From positions 1 to 13,758 of the forward strand of contig NZ_CAMXWS010000043.1 in assembly GCF_947253065.1 (NCBI RefSeq): 13,758 nucleotides of DNA. The letters are read 5' to 3'. This document shows, one piece after another, positions 7,477-13,758 of this stretch (positions within the stretch are counted from its first letter, which is position 1; every line of letters begins with the position of its first letter). Source of the stretch: an uncultured Corynebacterium sp. (GTDB lineage Bacteria; Actinomycetota; Actinomycetes; Mycobacteriales; Mycobacteriaceae). Under the pieces are notes generated by a model. The model had not been told where the DNA came from and did not search any database. It saw only the letters and a program-made list of their open reading frames with translations. Made by a program: the position numbers and the translations under genes.

Positions 7477-8261
7477 GAAAAATCATCGGCCTGATTCTCG
7501 TCGGCCTCGCAGTGCTCGCTGCTGTGCTCGCTTTGGTGTGGACCCCGTTTGATCCCGTCCACGCGGTGCCAGCCGAGCGACTTCAAGGTTCGAACCTGAC
7601 ACACTTGATGGGTACTGACCAATACGGTCGCGATGTGTTGAGTCGCGTGATGGATGGGGCACGCACCACGCTCACCGTTGCACTGGCATCGGTGGCTCTT
7701 TCCGCTCTGCTCGGTGTGCCCCTTGGCATTTGGGCTGGCATGCGACGTGGTTGGGTTGAACAGCTGATCATGCGGGCTAATGACCTCGTGCTGGCTTTCC
7801 CCGCGCTGCTTCTGGCCATTGTGTTCACTGCAGTTTTCGGTGGCTCGATGTGGATCGTGGTTCTGGCCATCGGCATCGCTGGCATTCCGGGCTTCGCGCG
7901 TGTGTCCCGCGTGGGCACTTTGCAGGTGATGGCGCAGGACTATGTGCTTTCCGCACGGATTTCCAAGGTGCCTGGAGTTTTGATCGCGTGGCGCCACGTC
8001 TTGCCGAATATCACCTCGACGTTGGCGGTGCAGGTCTCTGTCGCTCTCGCCTTGGCGATCTTGGCGGAGGCAGGCTTGTCCTTCCTTGGTCTAGGCACAC
8101 CAGCACCGTATGCATCCTGGGGTCGGATGCTGCAGGCTTCGCAGGCCTACCTTGCTACTGCCCCGCACCTGGCATTGTGGCCGGGCTTGGCCATTGCTGG
8201 GACGGTCCTGGGCTTCAATTTGCTCGGCGATGCCGTCGCCGACAGGAGGTCTTCCAAATGA
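7473..8261 (+). CDS. ABC transporter permease, DppC/OppC type
   Basis: The product (262 residues) is the second membrane subunit. HLMGTDQYGRDVLSRVMDGA (residues 44-63) and EAGLSFLGLGTPAPYASWG (199-217) are hallmarks of DppC/OppC permeases. The membrane domain runs from about 65 to 255. It is somewhat short for the family, which is usually nearer 280-300 residues from memory, because the N-terminal region is compact. In the EAA loop, QDYVLSARISKVPGVLIAWR (155-174), the position of the usual invariant glycine is occupied by Lys165, unlike in its partner permease. The start is set by the ATGA overlap with the preceding gene and GAGGAGG at 7461-7467. Confidence 0.93.
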   Translation: MRKIIGLILVGLAVLAAVLALVWTPFDPVHAVPAERLQGSNLTHLMGTDQYGRDVLSRVMDGARTTLTVALASVALSALLGVPLGIWAGMRRGWVEQLIMRANDLVLAFPALLLAIVFTAVFGGSMWIVVLAIGIAGIPGFARVSRVGTLQVMAQDYVLSARISKVPGVLIAWRHVLPNITSTLAVQVSVALALAILAEAGLSFLGLGTPAPYASWGRMLQASQAYLATAPHLALWPGLAIAGTVLGFNLLGDAVADRRSSK

Positions 8262-9652
8262 CACTCGTGCACATTGATGGCCTGACCATCGACGGAATCT
8301 TGAACCAGATCAGCCTGGATATCCAGCCCGGTGAACGAGTCGGGCTGATCGGTGAATCAGGCTCCGGGAAATCGATGACGGCGCTGACCATCATGGGGCT
8401 TCTCGACGACCGCCTCACCCCCCACGGCACCGTCACCCTCTCCGGCGTGGACATGCTCAGCTCTTCACCACGCGTGAAGCGCAAACTACGTGGCTCGACG
8501 GCTGCGATGATCTTTCAGGAACCGATGACTGCGCTCGACCCGCTAATGACAGTGGAACGCCAAGTCGGCGAAGCATGCTCGCTAACCAAAGCCCGCGAAC
8601 TGCTCAAAGAGGTCGGAGTGGAGCGCACGTCGGCTTACCCGCACGAGCTTTCCGGTGGGCAGCGCCAGCGCGTGCTCATCGCACTGGCACTCGCGGGCGA
8701 CCCAGACCTGTTGATCTGCGATGAGCCGACAACCGCGCTCGATGTTGAGGTGCAGCAGCAGATTCTCAACCTGCTCGATTCGCTGGTGACCGAGCGTGGA
8801 ATGGCCTTGCTGTTCATCACCCACGACCTTGGTGTGATCCGGAAGATGACCGATCGCATCATCGTTCTCAAAGACGGCCAGATCGTGGACCCAGACGCTG
8901 ACCTCGATGCCCCGCAGGTGGACTACACCGCACAGCTCATCGCAGCATCGCGTCCCGGCGCGCCAGCGGTACCCCGTGAGCTTGGCGAACCCATCATCGA
9001 ATTGCGCGATGTCTCATGGCAGCGCGGCGACACATTGGCGCTGGACAACATAAATCTGTCCGTGCAACGCGGTGAGCGGATCGGCATCGTCGGCGGCTCA
9101 GGGTCGGGCAAAACATCGCTCCTGCGGGTCATTTCCGGGCTGAACCAGCCAGATTCCGGCACGGTCAGCGTCGACGGCGGTTTGCAAATGGTCTTCCAGG
9201 ACCCGTATTCATCGCTCAATCCACGGCGCACGGTGCGCGATTCCATCAAGGAAGCAGGCGCCACCACCTCCCGCGCGAACGAGGTGCTTGCCCAAGTCGG
9301 GCTCGAGGGTGTTGGCGACAGGCTCCCCCACCAATTCTCCGGCGGTCAGCGCCAACGCATTTCCATCGCGCGCGCAGCTGCCCCGCACCCGGAGATCCTC
9401 ATCGCCGACGAACCAGTCTCCGCGCTCGACGTCTCCGTGCGCGCGCAAGTGCTCGAGCTTATCGACGACCTTGTCACCCACGACAACCTCACCCTCATCT
9501 TCGTCTCCCATGACCTTTCCGTCGTGCGCCAGGTGTGCCCGACGATCGCAGTGCTCTACCGTGGCCAGATCGTCGAGACGGGCCCCACCGAGGAGGTTTG
9601 GGCGAATCCGCAGCACGAGTACACGAAGAAATTGCTTGCTGCGATTCCGTAG
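8258..9652 (+). CDS. ABC transporter ATPase with two fused nucleotide-binding domains (DppD-DppF fusion type)
   Basis: The product (464 residues) powers the importer by hydrolysing ATP, and it replaces two separate ATPase subunits. Domain 1 has Walker A GESGSGKS (32-39), Q-loop FQEP (86-89), signature LSGGQRQR (131-138), Walker B LLICDEPTTALD (151-162) and switch His at THD (188-190). Domain 2 has Walker A GGSGSGKT (279-286), FQDP (313-316), signature FSGGQRQR (360-367), Walker B ILIADEPVSALD (380-391) and SHD (417-419). Both sites look catalytically intact. Each domain is compact, and the C-terminal oligopeptide-transporter extension is reduced to a few residues after HEYTKKLLAAIP. The frame is open upstream to 7850, but ATG 8258 overlaps the permease stop (ATGA) and has AGGAGG at 8244-8249. 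Confidence 0.94.
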   Translation: MTLVHIDGLTIDGILNQISLDIQPGERVGLIGESGSGKSMTALTIMGLLDDRLTPHGTVTLSGVDMLSSSPRVKRKLRGSTAAMIFQEPMTALDPLMTVERQVGEACSLTKARELLKEVGVERTSAYPHELSGGQRQRVLIALALAGDPDLLICDEPTTALDVEVQQQILNLLDSLVTERGMALLFITHDLGVIRKMTDRIIVLKDGQIVDPDADLDAPQVDYTAQLIAASRPGAPAVPRELGEPIIELRDVSWQRGDTLALDNINLSVQRGERIGIVGGSGSGKTSLLRVISGLNQPDSGTVSVDGGLQMVFQDPYSSLNPRRTVRDSIKEAGATTSRANEVLAQVGLEGVGDRLPHQFSGGQRQRISIARAAAPHPEILIADEPVSALDVSVRAQVLELIDDLVTHDNLTLIFVSHDLSVVRQVCPTIAVLYRGQIVETGPTEEVWANPQHEYTKKLLAAIP

Positions 9653-9661
9653 GGTGAAGAC

Positions 9662-10552
9662 ATGGCATCACCAAGCATCGTCGTGGTCGGCTCCATCAAC
9701 GCTGACCTGACCGTCAACCTCGAGCGACACCCGCTGCCGGGTGAAACACTGCTGGGCACCGGCGGTGGCATCACCCCAGGCGGCAAGGGCGCGAACCAAG
9801 CAGTCGCCGCAGCACGCTTGGGCAGTTCCGTCGCACTCGTGGGAGCAACAGGCAACGACGCACACGCGGAAGCAGCCACGCAATTGCTTATCGACGCCGG
9901 CGTCGACCTCTCCTCCGTCACCCACACTCCCTCCCCCACTGGCTTAGCCGTCATCACCGTCGCGGCAGATGGAGAGAACACCGTCATGGTGGTGCCGGGG
10001 GCGAATGGTGATGTGGGGGCGGGTGTCGTCGATAAGCATGCTGATTTGATTGGCAGCGCGGAACTTGTCTTGCTGCAAGGCGAAATTCCTGCTGATGGGT
10101 TTGCGCGCGCTGTTGAGCTAGCTCGCGGGCGGGTCGTGGTCAACCTCGCCCCCGTCATTGATGTCGACCGTGATGCGCTGCGCAAGGCCAATCCTTTGGT
10201 GGTCAACGAGCACGAGGCCGAGCTGATCCTTGGGCACAAGGCCGCGCCGGAAGAATGCGTCATCGAATTACTGCGAGAATTCCCGTCTGTCGTCATGACA
10301 TTGGGGCCAGTCGGCGCAGTCGTCGGCGACGCCAACGGAATCGTACAAATCCCGTCTCCCCTGGTCACCGCCGTCGATTCAGTCGGTGCCGGCGATGCTT
10401 TCACCGGCGCACTATGTCACCGCCTCATCGAAGGCGACGACCTGACAGACGCCGCGCGCTTCGCTGCACGCGTCGGCGCATTCGCCGTCACGCGCCCTGG
10501 CGCACAGCCGTCTTACCCGTTTGCGGACGACGAGCTACCGAGCATTTCTTAA
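9662..10552 (+). CDS. rbsK: Ribokinase (PfkB family sugar kinase)
   Basis: The product (296 residues) should phosphorylate ribose or a similar pentose with ATP in the cytosol. The order of motifs is that of RbsK: GSINADLTVNLERHPLPGET (10-29), the substrate-binding GGGITPGGKGANQAVAAARL (34-53), VVNEHEAELILG (180-191), the ATP-site TLGPVG (213-218) and DSVGAGDAFTGA (239-250), with catalytic base Asp245. ATG 9662 lies 9 bases after the ATPase stop, and AGGGTGA overlaps that stop codon, so this is the last gene of the importer operon. The coupling suggests that the imported compound yields ribose, deoxyribose or a related sugar. Other PfkB kinases act on nucleosides or fructose, but the N-terminal motif favours ribokinase. 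The stop shares TTAA with the convergent hydrolase gene. Confidence 0.88.
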   Translation: MASPSIVVVGSINADLTVNLERHPLPGETLLGTGGGITPGGKGANQAVAAARLGSSVALVGATGNDAHAEAATQLLIDAGVDLSSVTHTPSPTGLAVITVAADGENTVMVVPGANGDVGAGVVDKHADLIGSAELVLLQGEIPADGFARAVELARGRVVVNLAPVIDVDRDALRKANPLVVNEHEAELILGHKAAPEECVIELLREFPSVVMTLGPVGAVVGDANGIVQIPSPLVTAVDSVGAGDAFTGALCHRLIEGDDLTDAARFAARVGAFAVTRPGAQPSYPFADDELPSIS

Positions 10553-11781
10553 CGCGCCTCGAACACCGCACGGAAGAGCTCCCCGCCGTGGTTGTAGATC
10601 GCATCGTGGTCCCACTCCGGGTGCGTCCAGACTGTCATGTTGCCGATCTTCGCCGCTGTCTCCTTCGCGATGTCGATCGGCACGAACATGTCACGGTCAT
10701 ACAACGCGACCGTGGCAGGAACCTCGTTCTTCGCCAGCTGCTCCACGTCATAGATCGGCGACCAGTCCGACATCACCGCCATTTCTTCGACGACCTCCTT
10801 GAACGGCACCAATGCCGGGTCCTCCTCAAAAAGGTGGCGGAAGAAGTGGTTGCCCAGCAGGTAGTACGGCTCAGCGCCGTTGGGGTCGGCCTCCAGCCGC
10901 GATTTACCTACGCGCTCTGCCGACCAGTTCGTTCCTTCCTTACCGCCGAGCAGCGTTTCATGGATGACCGCCCACAGCGGGTTCGGCTCCGTACTGATCA
11001 GGCTATTCACTCCGGCGAGGAAGTCCTTCCGCAGTCGCTTTTCGTGCGTATAAAACGGTGACTCGAGCAGATTCGCCAACATGGTGAAACCGAATTCAGC
11101 ACCCAACGCCACACCGATGAAACGGAAACGGTTAGCCGACAGTCGCTCCCCGGTGGGCAAGAATTCCTCGACCTCATTCAGGTGTGCACAGACAGCCCGC
11201 ACATTTTCTTCCGCGAATGGGACGGCGTCGTAGAACTCCTGGCAGCGCTCGTCGAGAAGCCGCATAGTGACCTCGTTGTACTCATCCGCACTCCACCCGA
11301 TATGCGGCAGCGCACCGGTGAGAAATGCTCGCCCCATCCCCTCCGGCGCATAAGACATGTAACTGCCCGTGCAGAGCGCACCGAAGGAATTACCCAGCAC
11401 ATCCCACTTCTCAAAACCGAGGTGACGGCGCATGTCCTCCGCATCCGCCACCACGTCCGGACAGCGCAGCTTAGACAGGATCTCAGGACGAATCAGCTCG
11501 GGCGTTCCCTTGTCGATCTTGCCGGAGCGGCCGGTGCCGCGTTCGTCCAGGAGAAAGACCCGGTAATGCTTCAATGCCTCCGGAATCCACCCCTGCATCA
11601 AGCGCGGCGCCGGATTGCCCGGCCCGCCTTGCAAGAAAAGGAGCGGCGGCAGACTCTCGTCCGTGTACAGCTCGCGTGCGAAAAGCGTGAAGCTTCCCAG
11701 CTCTGGCTTCGAGCGATCCCACGGGACTTCTACTTCGTGCTCTCGAGTGGACGCGTTCGGAGGAATGATCGTAGAAAACAC
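10549..11781 (-). CDS. Alpha/beta hydrolase, proline iminopeptidase-like (peptidase family S33)
   Basis: The product (410 residues) resembles the larger actinobacterial proline iminopeptidases, which remove N-terminal proline from peptides. Visible elements are the oxyanion-hole LFLQGGPG (48-55), DERGTGRSG (79-87), the nucleophile elbow LGNSFG (129-134, Ser132), the probable acid Asp364 in YDRDMFVP, and His392 in HPEWDHDAI. A long insertion between about 160 and 340 forms the cap. No signal peptide is seen, so it is likely cytoplasmic. The start is GTG at 11781-11779. No spaced Shine-Dalgarno precedes it, but a TATACT -10 element sits six bases upstream, pointing to a leaderless transcript. 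Its true substrate could be another peptide or ester. It is tail-to-tail with the ribokinase gene, overlapping by four bases. Confidence 0.85.
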   Translation of the reverse strand: MFSTIIPPNASTREHEVEVPWDRSKPELGSFTLFARELYTDESLPPLLFLQGGPGNPAPRLMQGWIPEALKHYRVFLLDERGTGRSGKIDKGTPELIRPEILSKLRCPDVVADAEDMRRHLGFEKWDVLGNSFGALCTGSYMSYAPEGMGRAFLTGALPHIGWSADEYNEVTMRLLDERCQEFYDAVPFAEENVRAVCAHLNEVEEFLPTGERLSANRFRFIGVALGAEFGFTMLANLLESPFYTHEKRLRKDFLAGVNSLISTEPNPLWAVIHETLLGGKEGTNWSAERVGKSRLEADPNGAEPYYLLGNHFFRHLFEEDPALVPFKEVVEEMAVMSDWSPIYDVEQLAKNEVPATVALYDRDMFVPIDIAKETAAKIGNMTVWTHPEWDHDAIYNHGGELFRAVFEAR

Positions 11782-11787
11782 GCCTCG

Positions 11788-11793
11788 AGTATA
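11788..11793 (-). promoter_or_regulatory. -10 element giving a probable leaderless hydrolase mRNA
   Basis: On the minus strand this reads TATACT, a full match to the corynebacterial TANANT -10 pattern. It ends six bases before the GTG start codon (11781-11779), so transcription should begin at or beside the start codon. No clear -35 was found. A short inverted repeat, ATATC (11791-11795) and GATAT (11801-11805), overlaps it. Leaderless transcripts are common in corynebacteria, which supports the reading. Confidence 0.5.
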
Positions 11794-11862
11794 TCTACGC
11801 GATATTCAACTCTTTGACGTGCCGAATGGAGGACACTTCATAAGGCAACGATCCGACTCCAA

Positions 11863-13053
11863 CTAATCCAGAGACGCGCCCGAGAGAAATTCAAATGCGT
11901 CTATCCACCTGACACTGCCCGTCTCCGGCGGAATTCGGTCAGCGGTGATGAGGTAGCCGTTTCCGTTCAATGGCCGGAGCTCACGCTCGAGGGTCGACGA
12001 GTCTTCGGTTGAGAATGCAACCTGGATATTCTTCGTGTCACTCCCGCGCGTGGCCACGAAATCGATTTCAGCATTGCGCAAATGCCCCGTCGCCACCTTG
12101 TAGCGGCGTCTGCGCAGTTCGAGATAGACCATGTTTTCCAAGTCGTGGCCACGGTTGACATCCCGCGAACCGAGCAAAGCGGTGCGCAGACCCGGGTCCA
12201 CGAAATAGTATTTTCCGTTCGTCTTCAACCACTGTTTTCCCTGTGTATCGAACCGAGGGCAACGGTAAATGAGGTGAGCGTCTTCCATCAATGCGAGATA
12301 TCGGTCGACTGATTCGGGTGAAGAAGAATAGCCCTGACTCTTCAGGTGGTTACTGATCCGGTTCGTTGAAAGCGGTGACCCTGTGTTGTCGAAAATGAAT
12401 CGCGCGACTCGAAGGAATACTTCAGTGTCACGGATCTGGCCGCGAGTAGCGATGTCACGAGTGAAAATCGAGTCGAAAAGACCCGAATTGATCTGGTCCG
12501 TGATGTCCGGATCCCGAGCAAGAACTGCAGCAGGAAAACCGCCGATTCTCATCCACTCACGGTAGGACTTTTCGATGCTCTCAGTGTCTTGTCTAAACCT
12601 CCGGAACTCAGCGAGCGAGAGCGGCAACATGTGGAGCTCGATATATCTGCCAGCGAGATAGGTCAGGGACTCTCCCGAAAACATCGTGGCATTCGACCCA
12701 GTGACGCAGATTTCCATCCCGGGGTTCACGCGCAACGAATTAATCACTCGTGACCAATCATCCAATTCTTGGACTTCGTCGACATGTAAAAACTTCACTC
12801 CATGAGACTTGTTTTGGTCGAGCACATAGGCAAGAAAATTCTGCGGATTCCGCAGTCTGTCATTGGCAGCATCTTCGAAATTGATGGTGAGAATCTCTTG
12901 AGGGCCCACGCCCCCTCGCACCAGGTCTTCACGGTAGAGCTCGAGCAAGGTGCTCTTCCCACACCGGCGGACTCCCGTGATAATGCGCACGAGATCGCGG
13001 TCGGTGACGCGGCGTAGGAAATCGAGGTAATTGTCTCGCGGAAAAGCTCTCAT
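11863..13053 (-). CDS. AAA_14 / DUF4143 ATP-binding protein
   Basis: The 396-residue product belongs to the widespread, poorly characterised AAA_14 plus DUF4143 family. The N-terminal P-loop domain has Walker A GVRRCGKS (27-34), Walker B FLHVDEVQEL (88-97) and a sensor-like VTGSNA (117-122), followed by GRYIELHMLPLSLAEF (135-150). The central part has a winged-helix look (TNRISNHLKSQGYSSSPESV, 230-249). The C-terminal domain carries LENMVYLELRRR (305-316) and AEIDFVA (328-334), reminiscent of a PD-(D/E)XK nuclease fold, although the expected lysine appears as Gln344 in IQVAF. The frame is open to 13305, but that part overlies thpR; ATG 13053 is the first plausible start after the thpR stop. 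It has no good Shine-Dalgarno and abuts a palindrome. The region looks lower in G+C than its neighbours. Function is unknown. Confidence 0.88.
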   Translation of the reverse strand: MRAFPRDNYLDFLRRVTDRDLVRIITGVRRCGKSTLLELYREDLVRGGVGPQEILTINFEDAANDRLRNPQNFLAYVLDQNKSHGVKFLHVDEVQELDDWSRVINSLRVNPGMEICVTGSNATMFSGESLTYLAGRYIELHMLPLSLAEFRRFRQDTESIEKSYREWMRIGGFPAAVLARDPDITDQINSGLFDSIFTRDIATRGQIRDTEVFLRVARFIFDNTGSPLSTNRISNHLKSQGYSSSPESVDRYLALMEDAHLIYRCPRFDTQGKQWLKTNGKYYFVDPGLRTALLGSRDVNRGHDLENMVYLELRRRRYKVATGHLRNAEIDFVATRGSDTKNIQVAFSTEDSSTLERELRPLNGNGYLITADRIPPETGSVRWIDAFEFLSGASLD

Positions 13054-13054
13054 A

Positions 13055-13076
13055 TTTTTCAGGTATACCTGAAAAA
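13055..13076. promoter_or_regulatory. Perfect 22-bp palindrome abutting the ATPase start codon
   Basis: The 22 bases form a perfect palindrome with core CAGGTATACCTG, flanked by five T on one side and five A on the other, centred between 13065 and 13066. It ends one base before ATG 13053. On the minus strand its centre reads GGTATACC, so TATACC (13067-13062) could be a -10 element with its transcription start at or within a base or two of the ATG. This would make the site a classic operator over a leaderless promoter. Nothing here says which protein binds it. Confidence 0.6.
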
Positions 13077-13121
13077 CTTGCAGAAGTGGAAAGTTTTCAA
13101 GGTATACCTGAAAAACTTGCA
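13056..13121. repeat. Two tandem copies of a 27/28-base palindromic repeat
   Basis: Copy 1 (13056-13082) and copy 2 (13094-13121) are identical except for one extra A in copy 2 before the GGTATACC core. They are 39 bases apart core to core, with 11 bases between copies. Copy 1 contains the perfect palindrome; the insertion spoils the outer arms in copy 2 but keeps AGGTATACCT. The copies fill most of the 70-base gap between the thpR stop (13124) and the ATPase start (13053). The extra base also keeps the ATPase reading frame open through both copies, giving a repeated peptide QVFQVYL if read through, but no start codon serves this. Confidence 0.85.
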
Positions 13122-13123
13122 AG

Positions 13124-13669
13124 CTAGCGGAGTCGGTAGCGTTCGAGGATCTCGTAGCGGGAGCCGCCGCTGCGGCCTTGTCCAAGGTGAGATTGGACGA
13201 GGCAGATCTCATCGGCAGTGAAGTCGGGGCCGCGGTACACGGACAGGGCCCGGACCATATCGGGTACGGCGTACGGGTCGCGGGAACGGCGGCCGGTGCG
13301 ACCAATGGTGAGGTGTGCGCGCTGGCGGGGGCGGACCTCCAAGGTGGGGTCGGCGCTTTCCGCCATCAGAGTTTTGAGAGTGTCCGTATCCCCGCCGACA
13401 CCGGCCCACAGGGTGCGGCTGTCAAAGGCGCCAGCGCCGGAGAGGTAGAGCTGAAGTGGCGGATGGAACGCAGAGATCTGGGCAAGGTGGGCGCGGATCG
13501 TTGAGGCATCGTTCGGCTGATCGCCGTAGAAGGCCAAGGTGAGGTGCCAATTATCAGGGTCGGTCCAGCGGATCTCCTGGCGGGAGAAATCCCGAATCGG
13601 ACGCAGTGCTGCAACGAGGTGTTCTTTCGCCTCATCAGACGGGAAGAGCGCTGCGAAGACCCGGATCAT
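13124..13669 (-). CDS. thpR: RNA 2',3'-cyclic 3'-phosphodiesterase (2H / LigT family)
   Basis: The product (181 residues) is a bacterial 2H phosphoesterase, the family once named 2'-5' RNA ligase, which opens 2',3'-cyclic phosphates at RNA ends. The opening MIRVFAALFP and the two catalytic HxTx motifs are present: WHLTLAFYG (41-49, His42) and AHLTIGR (118-124, His119). The length is normal for ThpR. The ATG at 13669 overlaps the lepA stop by one base (TAATG), and GAGG lies four bases upstream inside the lepA end (13674-13677), so the two genes are translationally coupled. The C-terminal region RSGGSRYEILERYRL is typical of the family. The cellular RNA substrate is not known for most bacterial members. 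Confidence 0.93.
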   Translation of the reverse strand: MIRVFAALFPSDEAKEHLVAALRPIRDFSRQEIRWTDPDNWHLTLAFYGDQPNDASTIRAHLAQISAFHPPLQLYLSGAGAFDSRTLWAGVGGDTDTLKTLMAESADPTLEVRPRQRAHLTIGRTGRRSRDPYAVPDMVRALSVYRGPDFTADEICLVQSHLGQGRSGGSRYEILERYRLR

Positions 13670-13758
13670 TATTCCTCGTCGGTGGACAGCGCTGCCACGA
13701 ATGCTTCCTGCGGCACCGTGACGGAACCGATGGACTTCATGCGCTTCTTACCGGCTTT
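13669..13758 (-). CDS. lepA: Elongation factor 4 (LepA), C-terminal end
   Basis: Only the last 29 codons and the TAA stop (13671-13669) are in the window; the gene runs off the right edge. The peptide KAGKKRMKSIGSVTVPQEAF followed by VAALSTDEE matches the conserved LepA C-terminus (GKKRMK, then a short G-x-V spacer and VPQEAF). This positively charged tail contacts the ribosome. LepA is a translational GTPase; its GTP-binding domain is outside the window. The stop overlaps the thpR start. This frame is too short to be called without recognising the conserved tail, but the match is specific. Confidence 0.88.
   Translation of the reverse strand, partial: KAGKKRMKSIGSVTVPQEAFVAALSTDEE

Noticed and set aside
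5069..9652. Naming the importer as a dipeptide or nickel transporter
   Set aside because: The family 5 fold covers many ligands and the ribokinase neighbour argues against a simple peptide or nickel assignment, so no specific gene symbols were given.
10255..11061. Plus-strand open frame of 268 codons across the ribokinase-hydrolase junction
   Set aside because: Arg/His-rich composition and complete overlap with two well-supported genes mark it as a shadow frame.
13056..13121. Two repeats resembling a minimal CRISPR array
   Set aside because: The gap between copies is only 11 bases, there are only two copies, the unit is fully palindromic, and no cas genes are present.
13054..13305. N-terminal extension of the DUF4143 ATPase through the repeats into thpR
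   Set aside because: The added 84 residues are Ala/Ser/Pro-rich, out of frame with thpR, and precede the natural family start MRAFPRDNYL. No start codon lies between the thpR stop and ATG 13053.

Overview
The window looks like chromosomal DNA of a high-GC Gram-positive bacterium, most likely a Corynebacterium. The evidence is the linked TreS and short corynebacterial-type maltokinase, BrnQ followed by an FMN-dependent luciferase-like oxidoreductase, the lepA-thpR pair, and apparently leaderless genes. This assignment rests on protein resemblance and gene order, not on a database search. No rRNA, tRNA, insertion sequence or CRISPR array was seen, and no stretch over 300 bases lacks a gene.

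Bases 1-1601 (+) hold the 3' end of trehalose synthase (treS) and a maltokinase. Together they turn trehalose into maltose and then maltose 1-phosphate, the donor for GlgE-type alpha-glucan synthesis. Bases 1602-4176 (+) hold brnQ, a branched-chain amino acid carrier with a candidate promoter and an 8-bp inverted repeat upstream, followed by a luciferase-like flavin oxidoreductase.

Bases 4288-10552 (+) form a compact six-gene operon: a GntR/HutC-type regulator, a family 5 (Opp/Dpp-like) substrate-binding lipoprotein, two permeases, a fused two-domain ATPase, and a ribokinase-family sugar kinase. The four transporter genes are joined by ATGA overlaps. A near-palindrome over the regulator's ribosome-binding region suggests autoregulation. 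A peptide-class importer tied to a ribokinase points to an unidentified ribose-containing or pentose-like ligand. This is the most interesting metabolic unit here.

Bases 10549-13758 read on the minus strand. In transcription order they are the end of lepA, thpR (RNA 2',3'-cyclic phosphodiesterase fold), a lone AAA_14/DUF4143 ATPase, and a proline-iminopeptidase-like alpha/beta hydrolase. The hydrolase and the ribokinase converge and share the tetranucleotide TTAA for both stop codons. The ATPase is preceded by two copies of a 27/28-base repeat. The copy next to its ATG contains a perfect 22-bp palindrome, a probable operator over its promoter. This repeat-plus-ATPase unit is the best candidate for an undescribed regulatory or mobile module.
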